In this document: one piece after another, positions 9,160 through 18,494 of the stretch
Layout of the letters: the number at the start of each line of letters is the position of its first letter
Numbering within the stretch: position 1 is the first letter of the stretch
Position numbers and translations under genes: made by a program
Assembly (NCBI RefSeq): GCF_927798115.1
Contig: NZ_CAKMMG010000006.1
Span: 124,001 to 188,000, forward strand
Source: Paenibacillus auburnensis
Lineage (GTDB): Bacteria > Bacillota > Bacilli > Paenibacillales > Paenibacillaceae
Length of the DNA: 64,000 nt
Direction: 5' to 3'
The notes under the pieces: generated by a model
What the model was told of the DNA's origin: nothing
Database searches by the model: none
Seen by the model: the letters and a program-made list of their open reading frames with translations, nothing else

Positions 9160-12100
9160 TTAGTTGATAAATCCTAGTGTCTTCAGGGTTTTCTCCAGCA
9201 TCGTGGCGGCTTCCGCGCGGGTAGCCGATTTCTGCGGAGCGAACGAGCCGTCCGGCTGCCCCTGAATGATGCCCTCAGCGGCAATCTCAGCTACGGCCGT
9301 CTGAGACCAGGCAGGGAGGGCTGCTGCGTCACTGAATTTCTTCAGCGCCGAGAGATCCCCATTTAATGTTTTGCCGGTGAATTTCATGGCCTTGGACAAG
9401 ATCGCTGCCATCTCCTGGCGGGTGATCGGACTGCTTGGCTTGAAGCTGCCGTCAGTATAACCGGTGATCAGTCCTGCTGCAGCTGCCGTCTGCACAGCAT
9501 CTGCATACCATGCACCCGCACTGACATCACTGAAGGTGGTGCCGCTGCTTGCCTTTGCCAGACCCAGCGAGCGGGTAATCAGGGCCGCGAATTCTGCCCG
9601 GGTCACCTGCTGCGAAGGCGAGAATGCTGTGGCACTGGTTCCGGTAATAATCAGCTTGGATGCGAGGAGATCAATTGCTGATTTGGCCCAGTGGCCAGTA
9701 ATATCTTCGAACGTCTTAGTAGACTGGACAACGGTGTAATAGCTGTTGCTGTTGCGTTTGATCGCAACCTCGGTAGTTCCATCTGCCTTCGTGGTGAATA
9801 CGGAAGGTACGAAGGAGATTTTTCCGGTTACCGGGTCAAAGGATACGGCTGTTGCCGACCCCGGATTCAAAATGGATGGAGCTGTAAGCGTCCGTTTCAC
9901 ATAGATGCTGCCGAAGCTGTTCAGCGGTACGCTGGCAGTTCCCGATTTCGCAGTGATGCTGAACTCAATTACCGGCGCTGCCAGGGTGCCGGAACCCGCT
10001 TGTGCAGCAATAGCCTGGTTCACACTGCTCAGTGTGGCCGTGCTGGCTGACAGAATAGAGACGGTGATCGTGAAGTCACTGCTGCCAAGCTGTGCTGCAA
10101 GTGCCGTTCCGTTCACGAGGCTGAGCGGAAGTGAATAAGAGCTTCCGTTCGTTGTAGTAAAGGTAAGCACTGTTGCCGGATTGGCCGCAGCCTGCTGGAT
10201 CAGCACACTGCCTGGAAGCACAATCTGCGCTCCGCCGCCTGAGGCGGTAACCGGAATGACGAGTTCGCTGCTTCCGGTCGGCAGAGCTGCCAATTTCGCA
10301 GTCAGATCAGCTGCGGTAATTGTAGTCACTTGCGGTGTTGCTGATGCGCTGGCGGTAGGGGAAGGTGTTACGGTTATTACGCCTCCGCCAGGAGCACTGG
10401 TAGCTGATGGAGTCGGTGTAGGTGTAGCTGTTGGAGCCGGAGTGGTTCCTTTCAGGTCGGTGATCCGGCCTTGGACAGCGACGTCTACGGGATTGTGTTT
10501 TCTCAAATAGGACAACAGAACTTCAAAATCCGGAAGACCGAGCTCATAATAACGTCCGTCCGCCTTGGCTGCAGCCAGCGCCCGGTAGAAGTCGCCGCCG
10601 CCTGCCATGAAGGAGTTCGTGGACAGAATATAGTAAGCGTTCGGATCAACCGGCACATAGGAGCCGTTAGCCTGCTGAATCTCAACAGATACAATGCGTT
10701 GTCCGGCTTGTGTGACATTGCCGGTTAACGGATCGACAATTTCCGGCGTCTTCGTAGAGTCAAACGTATATTTCATGCCGGATACCTGTGCGAACCGGCC
10801 CTGGTCGGAGCTAAGGCCGCTGACGGAGTTCTCCAGTGAGGAGATGATTTCCGCACCGGTAACCTTGAGGGCAACCAGGCTGTTGCCGAAAGGCAGAGTG
10901 GTCAGCACTTCACCCATTGTGATGTCGCCCTTGTCGATGGCTGCACGGATACCGCCGCCGTTCTGGATAGCAACAACACCCTTAATCGAAGCGAGGTCAC
11001 TTGCCGATACGAAGTTCGGCAGCAGCTCTTTAACTTTCTCCGAGATACTGTCGGCAATCATGTTGCCGATCGGTGTTTCTTCCTGACGTACAACCCGTAC
11101 CGATTTTCCGTCGATCGTGCGGTTGACGTAAAGATCAACATTTGAGGAGCCTATGACCGCGCTGCGTACTGTAGCCAGTTCGGCATCATATGGAGCAAGC
11201 AGTGCTTTGGCAGTTGCATCTTCCCCAAAGCGGTTAACATCCAGCAGTGCACCGCTGTAACCGAGAATTTCGCCATTCTTATCAAAGGTAACATCCAGCT
11301 CACCGAGGAATTGGCTGTATTCACCGGTCTGTACGATGAGTACCTTTTTGCCGGTTCCTACATTCACAATCGGAGACGGAGGATTATCGATCTTCGTATG
11401 CGAGTGGCCGCCGACGATAATGTCGATGCCCGGAACGGCTTTGGCCAGCTCCTGGTCAACGGTGTAGCCCAGATGGGTAACGGCGATGATTTTGTTTATG
11501 CCCTGGGCTTCCAGCATCGCTACCGTATTCTTAGCACTTTCTACATGATCCTTGAAGCTGATCTTGTCTCCTGGCGAGGACAGCCCTACCGTATCCTCAG
11601 TAGTCAGGCCGAAGATCCCGATCTTCTCGCCGTATACATCTTTGATGACCGAAGGATAGATGTTTCCATCCTTTGCTGTGCTCTTGGTCTCATCAGTTTC
11701 GAGCGTTCCGGTGGTATTGTGATAGAGCTCCGCAAGCTCGCTGTTCTTCGTTGTGAAGTCAATGTTGGCGCTGGCGAATGGGAATTTGGCCGCCGTCACG
11801 AAGTTTTTCAGCACTTCCGGCTGCTCCTTATTCAAGTCAAACTCATGGTTACCGAACGTCATCGCGTCATAGCCGATGTTGTTCATGAATTTGATGTCTG
11901 CCTGTCCCTTGAACTGGGTGAAGTACAGGGTGCCGGAGAAAACGTCACCTGCATCGAGCAATACGGAGTTGCCTGTCCGTTCACTGCTGATCGCCGAGGT
12001 GCGCTTCGTTACATTTTCCAGATGGCTGTGTGTATCATTCGTATGCAGGACACGCAGGTTAAAGTCAGCTGGGGCAAAATCAATCTGTGCAACCAGCGGG

Positions 12101-14562
12101 TCATGGTCACTTACCCGGATATCCTCAGGGAAGGTAACGCTGCTGCCGTAATCGCCTGGATCGGCGAAATCAGCATTGAGATGCACGATATCCAGCTTGC
12201 TGCCGGATGCCAGCCTGTTGTTAACGAGAATGTGATCGAGCGTTTGTGAATTGCCCTGATATACGTAGGAATAGCGCTCGTTTAGCGGCAGGGTGTTTAC
12301 GAGATTCGTAAGTGCACTGCCTTTTAACAGATTCAGAGTGTTTGAGAACTGGAAGTCATTCAAATCACCGAGCACGACGACATTGGCATCGGCGTTCTGC
12401 TTAAGCACATTTGCAACGAATCCATTGACTGCCTTGGCGATATTCGCCCGCTGGACTTCGCTGCTGAAGGCTGGCGGCTGAGTGGCGCCGAACAGATAGC
12501 TATCGCCGCCCTTGGAGTTAAAGTGGTTTGCGATGACGATGACATCATTACCCTGGAAAGTAAATTCGGCTGCCAGCGGTTTGCGCGAATCGTTAAAAGC
12601 CCCATTCAGCGGATCAATCCGTCCGGGATTTAGACTAAGGCCCGAAGCTGCGCTGTAGCTTACCGCTTGCGTTGCAGTTCCTTTGGTACCTGCTTTAAGT
12701 TCGACGCGGTTCTTATTGTAGAGGAAGCCGGAACGGATGTTGCCGCCCGGAGCACCGCCGTCTTTGTTATTCTCCGGAGCGATATCCGTATAGGCATAAT
12801 CTGTGCCGCTGCTGCCGGGAAGTGCATTGATGGCGTCGATCAGCGCCTGGAAGCTCTCGCTGGCATCGGTCACGCCTGAATTGGCGGCACCGTCATTGTC
12901 CTGCACCTCTGTGAGGCCGACAATATCGGGAGTCTTCAGGTTGACCACAATATCCTTGGCTACATTGGTTATCTTTTTGTTGTCATTGAGCTTGGAGAAA
13001 TTCTCAATGTTAAAAGAGGCAACCGTCAGCTTGCCTTCATCGTAGGCGAGGGTAGTGGTTTCTCTTTGCAGGGTGCTGGCGCTTACTCCAGGGAGTGTTC
13101 CTGATTCCGTGGAGATGATGAATTTACCGTAATCGTAAGACAGAATACCGGTGATATTCTCGGTGAACTTCTGCCCTGTGGTGAGAATAGGCGCGGTCTT
13201 CACAGAGAGCATCAGGCGCTGCGGATTGAAGTCGGCACCGGTCAGCACCAGGCCGCCTGCAGCGGAATAGACTTCGTTTGTATTGGCCGTGCCATTATCC
13301 GTAATGACCGGAATTTCAAACGTGCTGCTGGATGCGTAATAGACAGCCGGACCGACGGTAGTCGGCTTGTTGAGCTGCAGGCGCATGCCCTCCAGACTCT
13401 CGTAGAAGTCGATGGCATCCGTAGCCGGCTCAAATTTGGTCAGCTTGTCATCATCGATGACTGCCGTAGGAATCACTCGCCCGCCTGTACCTGCTACAAT
13501 TGCAGCCGGCAGGGCATTGCCACTGCTGAGCACAGCAATTTTGGTGGCGGCGATTTCCGTTGTGGTCAATTGGCCGCTGAAGCCGTATTCCTGAACGGTT
13601 CCGTCAACGGCAACGGAGTCGCCTGCCTTGACAGCGCTGCTGCCGCCTTTTTGATAGATCATCACCGCTTCGGAGGTTTTGATATCACTATCCGCATCCG
13701 CATCGGATGATTGAATATAGAAGGTGTCTGCATCCTTTATATAGGTGACAATTCCTTTCACATTCGTAACCAGACTGTCGGCATACGGTGAAGTATGTGC
13801 GGCTCCCTGGATTTGATTAATCTTCAAATTATCGAGTACAGATACGGCTTTGTAGGTAAAAGTAGCTAGAGGGCTGTCTGTAAGCCCCGGTGAAGTGGAG
13901 TAGGCTTTAATGGTAAGGGTATTATAGCTAGCGTCAACTGCAATGGGCGCCTGATACCATACATTGGCGAGATCTGCGGTGGTACTACCGTTGGCATATA
14001 CACTGTAATACACGCTTGCTGTGACCGATGAAGTACTTAAAGCAATGGTGGAACCTTTGCCTACCGTGGAACCGGAGGCCGGGGAAGCTGAAACAGGAGG
14101 GGTGGTGCTGAACATTTCTACCTTGGAAACACTCTTAATGCCGGGTACTAAAAAGTAGGCTTCTGTCTTTCCTGTGATCACAATCTGTGTGCCCAGGAGC
14201 GAAGGGTTGGTCTTCAAACCAAACTGTTTGCGGATATAATCGGGTGAAGCTGGAAGCTGGACCGGCATGATTTTGGCGGGGTCCGTCTCTGCGGGGTTGT
14301 CTGCGATGGCAAGATTAGAGTCATTGGCGAAGCTGGACGGGTTTTGGGAATATGCACCTGTACCCGTGGTATACCCGACAATATAACCTAAGACTGTAAC
14401 GTTCTCGATTGCCGTCTTGGCTAAAGCGGCTTCCACCGTTATCGGCGCGTCTGCTGAAGCCTTGCCGGTGCCAGGAGAAATTCCCGGGAGGCCCCCGGTA
14501 AGAAGTAGGACTAACACCAGAAGAAGACTGAGTGTTTTCCTGCTTGGTGAAGACAATTTCAT
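9160..14562 (-). CDS. Secreted SLH-anchored nuclease / 5'-nucleotidase multidomain protein
   Basis: This protein of about 1,800 residues starts at the ATG at 14562, where GGGGAGG is well placed; it then has a signal peptide (hydrophobic core LLLVLVLLL, cut near ASA-DAP). Domains in order: an N-terminal beta domain, a chitobiase-like Ig segment (about 155-235), an OB-like segment of ExeM/NucH nucleases, an endonuclease/exonuclease/phosphatase domain (about 512-830; SFNIENFS, LTEVQDND, ANHFNSKG, LGDLNDF, SDHDPLV), a 5'-nucleotidase metallophosphatase (about 835-1060; HTNDTHSHLE, DAGDVFSG, FGNHEFD, GGHSHT), its C-terminal substrate domain (about 1145-1370), a Pro/Thr linker, and three SLH repeats near the C-terminus. 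It probably degrades extracellular nucleic acid and strips phosphate from the nucleotides while bound to the cell wall. A PhoP-like box lies upstream. Confidence 0.93.
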   Translation of the reverse strand: MKLSSPSRKTLSLLLVLVLLLTGGLPGISPGTGKASADAPITVEAALAKTAIENVTVLGYIVGYTTGTGAYSQNPSSFANDSNLAIADNPAETDPAKIMPVQLPASPDYIRKQFGLKTNPSLLGTQIVITGKTEAYFLVPGIKSVSKVEMFSTTPPVSASPASGSTVGKGSTIALSTSSVTASVYYSVYANGSTTADLANVWYQAPIAVDASYNTLTIKAYSTSPGLTDSPLATFTYKAVSVLDNLKINQIQGAAHTSPYADSLVTNVKGIVTYIKDADTFYIQSSDADADSDIKTSEAVMIYQKGGSSAVKAGDSVAVDGTVQEYGFSGQLTTTEIAATKIAVLSSGNALPAAIVAGTGGRVIPTAVIDDDKLTKFEPATDAIDFYESLEGMRLQLNKPTTVGPAVYYASSSTFEIPVITDNGTANTNEVYSAAGGLVLTGADFNPQRLMLSVKTAPILTTGQKFTENITGILSYDYGKFIISTESGTLPGVSASTLQRETTTLAYDEGKLTVASFNIENFSKLNDNKKITNVAKDIVVNLKTPDIVGLTEVQDNDGAANSGVTDASESFQALIDAINALPGSSGTDYAYTDIAPENNKDGGAPGGNIRSGFLYNKNRVELKAGTKGTATQAVSYSAASGLSLNPGRIDPLNGAFNDSRKPLAAEFTFQGNDVIVIANHFNSKGGDSYLFGATQPPAFSSEVQRANIAKAVNGFVANVLKQNADANVVVLGDLNDFQFSNTLNLLKGSALTNLVNTLPLNERYSYVYQGNSQTLDHILVNNRLASGSKLDIVHLNADFADPGDYGSSVTFPEDIRVSDHDPLVAQIDFAPADFNLRVLHTNDTHSHLENVTKRTSAISSERTGNSVLLDAGDVFSGTLYFTQFKGQADIKFMNNIGYDAMTFGNHEFDLNKEQPEVLKNFVTAAKFPFASANIDFTTKNSELAELYHNTTGTLETDETKSTAKDGNIYPSVIKDVYGEKIGIFGLTTEDTVGLSSPGDKISFKDHVESAKNTVAMLEAQGINKIIAVTHLGYTVDQELAKAVPGIDIIVGGHSHTKIDNPPSPIVNVGTGKKVLIVQTGEYSQFLGELDVTFDKNGEILGYSGALLDVNRFGEDATAKALLAPYDAELATVRSAVIGSSNVDLYVNRTIDGKSVRVVRQEETPIGNMIADSISEKVKELLPNFVSASDLASIKGVVAIQNGGGIRAAIDKGDITMGEVLTTLPFGNSLVALKVTGAEIISSLENSVSGLSSDQGRFAQVSGMKYTFDSTKTPEIVDPLTGNVTQAGQRIVSVEIQQANGSYVPVDPNAYYILSTNSFMAGGGDFYRALAAAKADGRYYELGLPDFEVLLSYLRKHNPVDVAVQGRITDLKGTTPAPTATPTPTPSATSAPGGGVITVTPSPTASASATPQVTTITAADLTAKLAALPTGSSELVIPVTASGGGAQIVLPGSVLIQQAAANPATVLTFTTTNGSSYSLPLSLVNGTALAAQLGSSDFTITVSILSASTATLSSVNQAIAAQAGSGTLAAPVIEFSITAKSGTASVPLNSFGSIYVKRTLTAPSILNPGSATAVSFDPVTGKISFVPSVFTTKADGTTEVAIKRNSNSYYTVVQSTKTFEDITGHWAKSAIDLLASKLIITGTSATAFSPSQQVTRAEFAALITRSLGLAKASSGTTFSDVSAGAWYADAVQTAAAAGLITGYTDGSFKPSSPITRQEMAAILSKAMKFTGKTLNGDLSALKKFSDAAALPAWSQTAVAEIAAEGIIQGQPDGSFAPQKSATRAEAATMLEKTLKTLGFIN

Positions 14563-14636
14563 GTAAGTATACCTCCCCATAAAATATCTTTCGCACTCTA
14601 TTATAATAGTAATAAAATAATAGCGAAGCAATTTTT

Positions 14637-14767
14637 CGTTAATATTTGTTAATTATGCATAAATTAATAGGATAATATTACGAAAATGGATAAAATTTTT
14701 GATTAAATTTGGGATGAGAACGGTTGGTTTTGAAGCTTGTGTTAATTGAGTGTTAGGGGAGTGTTAG
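14637..14767 (-). promoter_or_regulatory. PhoP-like box upstream of the nuclease/5'-nucleotidase gene
   Basis: On the minus strand CTAACA (14767-14762), CTAACA (14756-14751) and TTAACA (14745-14740) repeat with an exact 11-base period. This is the spacing and near-consensus (TTAACA) of Firmicute Pho boxes. Two further copies, TTAACA (14652-14647) and TTAACG (14642-14637), lie closer to the gene with a 10-base offset. Their direction fits the minus-strand gene starting at 14562. Control by phosphate limitation is inferred. Confidence 0.6.
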
Positions 14768-14815
14768 CGGGAGGGATACCGGAGGTCATGACTATGACAC
14801 GGCACGGCTAAACCG

Positions 14816-15694
14816 GTGCAGACAACCACAACGGCAGCGCCTAAAAATAATACAACTACAACAAAGCCGGCAGCATCCGGCGGATCATCAAAGAATAACT
14901 CAGGCTCAGGTAAAGCAAACGGTACAACAAATACAACAAAAAATTCAGTGTCATCGAAGAATAATGCCCCTGCTTCCAATTCCGCTTCTTCCAAAGCGCT
15001 GCAAACTGCGTCAGCTGCGATGAGCAAGCTGGAAAATCAAAATCAGCAGTTGGCGAAGCAATTGAACCAGGAAAAGAAAAAGGAGCAGGCAGCCACAGCG
15101 AAAGCCAAGCAAAACGATCCTGGTGATAAGGGGATTTCTACGGCTAAGCCAGCGGCTACTTCAAGCAACAGCTCGAAACCGAATAACTCGAAATCAAACA
15201 ACTCCATCCTGAACACTGTTGCAAACGGGGCTAAGAAAGCGGCAGTGGGCACCTTTAATTTCTTGATTGGTGATGATCTCAAAGCAACATTTGGGAAAAA
15301 TTCGACTGTGGCCGAAAGACTCATTGGAGGAGCATCCTTAACCTTATTCGTGGCGACCTTTGGTGAGGGCAAGGTTCTCACATCCGGAGTCAAAGCGCTC
15401 GTTCAGGGAGCAGATAAGCTGCTGATGAAGAACTTGGCCGAGACAGCCATCGTAAAGGAAGGCGTACAGGTAGCCAAGAGTAATGCTGTCAGCCAAAGTG
15501 CCAAGGCAATTGAAAAATCTGCAGCCAATGAAGCCAAGCAAGTTGCTGGCTCGACAACCAAGCAACTTTCGAAAAGCCGATGGCTGGAGATAATCTTAGT
15601 AGCATGCTGCGGTCTGGGGGGAAGACAGAGGGCACAGGAAATCCTGTTTTTGAGGTTTCAAAAGAAAAATATCCCAATCATACGACGATGTTAG
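14816..15694 (+). pseudogene. Polymorphic toxin remnant: linker and pre-toxin region (frameshifted)
   Basis: The frame begins with a Thr/Asn/Ser/Lys-rich linker, then a coiled stretch (about 65-105) and a pre-toxin-like hydrophobic region (FNFLIGDDLKATFG onwards, about 140-250). No ribosome binding site precedes the GTG at 14816; a good GGAGG stands before an ATG at 14788, but that frame ends after seven codons, so the 5' end is probably truncated or shifted. The 3' end runs into nonsense after codon 252, because the natural continuation, a NucA/NucB nuclease domain, lies in the -1 frame. One missing A in the A-run at 15572-15575 would restore the fusion. The piece looks like the C-terminal part of a larger secreted toxin. 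Confidence 0.6.
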
Positions 15695-15993
15695 AAAATG
15701 CACAAGAAAAGGGCCATTCTTTAGAAAATCTTGAGAGGGGGGAGGGGACACGGGCGGCACAAAAAAATCGTTATGAAGCACAGAAACAGATTAGAAAAGA
15801 ACAAGGCCCTCCACCACAAGGATATGATTATGATGAGTTTCCTTATGCTTCCACCAAGCAAGGCGGTGCTGGTGCACATGTAGAGCCAGTTCTAAATAAT
15901 GAAAACCAAGCAGTCGGAAGAGATTTAGGACAGTTTTATAGAATAAATGGTATTGCTAAAAATGGTAAATTTGATGTTAAAATTATAGATTGA
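15580..15993 (+). CDS. NucA/NucB-type deoxyribonuclease domain (toxin tip)
   Basis: This 137-residue frame carries the NucA/NucB DNase signature near its C-terminus: GYDYDEFPYASTKQGG followed by a conserved Glu-Asn stretch (EPVLNNEN) and GRDLGQFY. Secreted sporulation and competence nucleases NucA and NucB share this core. Before it, EVSKEKYPNH and an Arg/Lys-rich helix are typical of toxin junctions. No proper start is visible; the first ATG lies inside the region that belongs to the upstream frame, so this is best read as the catalytic end of the preceding broken gene. AT-rich composition and the following small gene point to a toxin and immunity pair acquired by transfer. Confidence 0.72.
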   Translation: MAGDNLSSMLRSGGKTEGTGNPVFEVSKEKYPNHTTMLENAQEKGHSLENLERGEGTRAAQKNRYEAQKQIRKEQGPPPQGYDYDEFPYASTKQGGAGAHVEPVLNNENQAVGRDLGQFYRINGIAKNGKFDVKIID

Positions 15994-16059
15994 TACATTT
16001 TATCTTTCATGAGGATTATATATTAAACTCTATTAGAGTGAAAATAAGTGAGGTGCAAA

Positions 16060-16620
16060 ATGTTAAAGAAATTATTCAATGAGTTCATAGAGTATTCAGG
16101 CGGATTAAGGACTGATTATCCAGAGAGTTTAGGAAAGGCTACAGAAAATTGGACAAAGGCATTTGATGAGCTTGCTGAAATACCAGAATTGTTCGAAGTA
16201 GTGTACAGTTCTGTGCAGGGAACGAAAAGGGACATGAAAGATCAGAGATTAATGGATTTCATTCCGGGATACCGTTTAATACACATTGAGGAGTTAGCTC
16301 AAGAGAAGAACAATCTAGATATCTTGGGTTCTTGGCCCAAAGATTCTACAGTTTTACCTCTACTAGTTAACTATTCTAGTGATTACTTTTGTTATGTGGA
16401 GAATTTTAAATGTAATTCTGGCATCTGTTTATTTATGCACGACGAGGGCGTTCTAAATTTAGTATATCGCTCGGCAGAAAAATTTCTAAATACAGTCATT
16501 GAATTGTATAAGCAACATATCTACTACTTAGATGATGATGGTTACCTTGATTATGATTTTCAAAAAGAAGGCACCATAGGCCATAGTCTGAACCCAGACG
16601 TGGATTACTGGAACAATTAA
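16060..16620 (+). CDS. Probable immunity protein for the NucA/NucB toxin (SUKH-like?)
   Basis: The 186-residue, acidic, cysteine-poor cytosolic protein lies 66 bases after the nuclease domain. The ATG at 16060 is preferred, as GAGGTG is four bases upstream. The middle and end (FIPGYRLIHIEELAQE, then LPLLVNYSSDYFCYV and an acidic tail DLDD-type) recall SMI1/KNR4 (SUKH) immunity proteins, but the match is by eye and not secure. Its position directly behind a toxin domain, its size and its AT-rich base use fit immunity. If the toxin is dead, the gene may be kept for protection against sibling strains. Confidence 0.6.
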   Translation: MLKKLFNEFIEYSGGLRTDYPESLGKATENWTKAFDELAEIPELFEVVYSSVQGTKRDMKDQRLMDFIPGYRLIHIEELAQEKNNLDILGSWPKDSTVLPLLVNYSSDYFCYVENFKCNSGICLFMHDEGVLNLVYRSAEKFLNTVIELYKQHIYYLDDDGYLDYDFQKEGTIGHSLNPDVDYWNN

Positions 16621-16630
16621 GGGGCTGTTA

Positions 16631-16664
16631 CCTTGAGAGGCCTCAAGCATTTCAAGGCTTTTTT
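16631..16664 (+). terminator. Probable terminator after the immunity gene
   Basis: CCTTGA (16631-16636) pairs with TCAAGG (16652-16657), with an inner self-complementary GAGGCCTC, and six Ts follow. Confidence 0.55.
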
Positions 16665-16849
16665 GGTGGAAGAATCCATTAACTATGGTGAGACACCTTA
16701 TGCTTTCTTCATACATTCTCATTTATCAAAAAATGCACTTAGGTTTCATAGATTACTCTGATAGCTTCAAGTGCCTGATGTAAACATTGTCCCAGAAAAC
16801 ATTTATGGGGAAAGTAAAAAGTTTAAGAAACATGTTGGCAAAACAGCAA

Positions 16850-16880
16850 AGAGGCGTCTCCAAAGACGCCTCTCTGCCGT
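16850..16880 (-). terminator. Intrinsic terminator downstream of serS
   Basis: GAGGCGTC (16851-16858) and GACGCCTC (16865-16872) form a perfect stem with A- and T-rich flanks, so it can act on both strands. Confidence 0.8.
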
Positions 16881-16883
16881 TTT

Positions 16884-18176
16884 TTATTTATTTCCCTGCG
16901 GCACTTCAAGCCGCTCCAACCCGTTCATATATTTACGCAGCGCTGCCGGAATATAAATCGACCCGTCCTCCTGCTGGTGGTTCTCCAGCAGCGGTATTAA
17001 AATCCGCGGCGTAGCCACTGCGGTGTTGTTGAGCGTATGACAATACTGCAGCCGCCCGTGCTCGTCGCGGTAGCGGATGTTCGAGCGTCGGGCCTGGAAG
17101 TCATGCAGGTTGGACGCCGAGTGGGTCTCGCCGAAGGCATCCCGGCTGGGCATCCAGGTCTCCACATCATATTGCTTATGTGTCTTCAGCGACATATCGC
17201 CGCTGCAGACCGCAACGATGCGGTAAGGCAGCTCCAGCAGCTGCAGGATATGCTCGGCGTTGCCCAGAATCTCTTGCAGCATCTGCTCCGAAGTCTCCGG
17301 GTCGTTCTTGCATAACACAACCTGCTCGATCTTCGAGAACTGGTGCACCCGGTAGAGGCCGCGTACATCGCGCCCTGCCGAGCCGACCTCCCGGCGGAAG
17401 CAGGCCGACATGCCGGCGAGTCGCATCGGTTCATCAAGCTCTACGATCTCATCGCTGTACAGCGAGACCAGCGAAACTTCCGAGGTGCCAGCCAGCCAGC
17501 GGTTCTCCCCGTTCAGCTCATAGGTCTGATCCTTGCCTCCGGGGAAAAACCCGGTCCGCTCCAGCGCTTCCGGACGGACAATCACCGGCACATCCATGGC
17601 CGTGAAGCCGCGCTCTGCGAGTACATCCAGGGCCAGCCGCTGCACGGCCAGATGCAGATAGAGGCCGGCATTCTTCAACACATAGCTGCGCGGTCCGCCG
17701 GCTTTAACTCCGCGCGGGATGTCGAGGATGCCGTGCAGCTCGCCCAGCTCCACGTGATCGCGCGGCGCGAAGCTGAATTCCGGCAGGGTTCCGGTCCGCC
17801 GCAGCTCCACGTTCTCGCTGTCGTCCCTGCCGATCGGCGTATCCGCCGATACGGGATTCGGCGCAAGCAGCTGAAGCTCCCCGCAGTGGCGGTCGGCCTC
17901 GGCCAGATCCGCTTCCAGAACTGCCAGCCGGCTGTTCAGCTTCCGGACCTGCTCCTTAGCCTGCTCTCCGGCAGCGGCTTCGCCCTGGCGCAGCAGCCGC
18001 TCTACCTCTTTGGTCAGCCCGTTGCGCTCTGCCCGGTGCTGCTCCGTTTCCCGGCGCAGCAGGCGCCGCTTGTCGTCCCACGCCAGCAGCTCATCCAGCG
18101 GGAATTCTACTCTTTTCCACACCGCCGTATTTCTCACAAGTTCTTCGTTCTCCCTAATCCAGTTCATGTCCAGCAT
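16884..18176 (-). CDS. serS: Seryl-tRNA synthetase (divergent, T-box controlled)
   Basis: The 430-residue class II synthetase charges tRNA-Ser. An N-terminal coiled-coil arm (about 30-100) is followed by the catalytic core: motif 2 in MSACFRREVGSAG with the loop to RVHQFSKIE, and motif 3 near the end (LNNTAVATPRILIPLLE). The ATG at 18176 has AAGGAG ten bases upstream. Several stretches differ from the housekeeping enzyme, for example RDHVELGELHGILD where HWDLGEKLD is usual, so this may be a second SerRS kept beside a standard serS elsewhere in the genome; such paralogues in some bacteria tolerate seryl-tRNA synthetase inhibitors. That role is inference. A T-box leader lies upstream. Confidence 0.93.
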   Translation of the reverse strand: MLDMNWIRENEELVRNTAVWKRVEFPLDELLAWDDKRRLLRRETEQHRAERNGLTKEVERLLRQGEAAAGEQAKEQVRKLNSRLAVLEADLAEADRHCGELQLLAPNPVSADTPIGRDDSENVELRRTGTLPEFSFAPRDHVELGELHGILDIPRGVKAGGPRSYVLKNAGLYLHLAVQRLALDVLAERGFTAMDVPVIVRPEALERTGFFPGGKDQTYELNGENRWLAGTSEVSLVSLYSDEIVELDEPMRLAGMSACFRREVGSAGRDVRGLYRVHQFSKIEQVVLCKNDPETSEQMLQEILGNAEHILQLLELPYRIVAVCSGDMSLKTHKQYDVETWMPSRDAFGETHSASNLHDFQARRSNIRYRDEHGRLQYCHTLNNTAVATPRILIPLLENHQQEDGSIYIPAALRKYMNGLERLEVPQGNK

Positions 18177-18216
18177 GCCGCATTCGCTCCTTTTTGTCTT
18201 AAAAAAATACAAAAAA

Positions 18217-18428
18217 CGCCCTCATCCATGGGACGAGGAGCGTCAGCTCGCGGTGCCACCCAGGTTGACCGAACTCCATAAAAATAGCTTAACAGCGGAA
18301 TCCGATCCTCTTTGGTCTTCGCGGTAACGGGCGAAACCCGGTAAACTTAGGGAACAAAGCATTGCTCCGGTCGCAGACGCCTCACGGTTGGATGCCGGTC
18401 ATTGGCCTGATTGAGATGTAGGTTTGCC
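18217..18428 (-). promoter_or_regulatory. T-box leader of serS with intrinsic terminator
   Basis: On the minus strand the T-box core GGGTGGCACCGCG lies at 18261-18249. It is followed by a terminator stem (18244-18217, ACGCTCCTCGTCC against GGATGAGGGCGT) and a T-run. Uncharged tRNA-Ser should favour the antiterminator and allow serS transcription. The leader is fairly short (about 210 bases), and I could not place the specifier codon by eye. Confidence 0.85.
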
Positions 18429-18432
18429 GCTC

Positions 18433-18461
18433 ATTATATCCCAGAAATCTGACATATGCAA
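18433..18461 (-). promoter_or_regulatory. Promoter of the serS T-box transcript
   Basis: Minus-strand TTGCAT (18461-18456) and TATAAT (18438-18433) are separated by 17 bases, a strong sigma-A type promoter; the predicted start is near 18427. Confidence 0.7.
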
Positions 18462-18494
18462 GGGCTCCGAATCTGCCAGCAGCGTAGATCAAGT

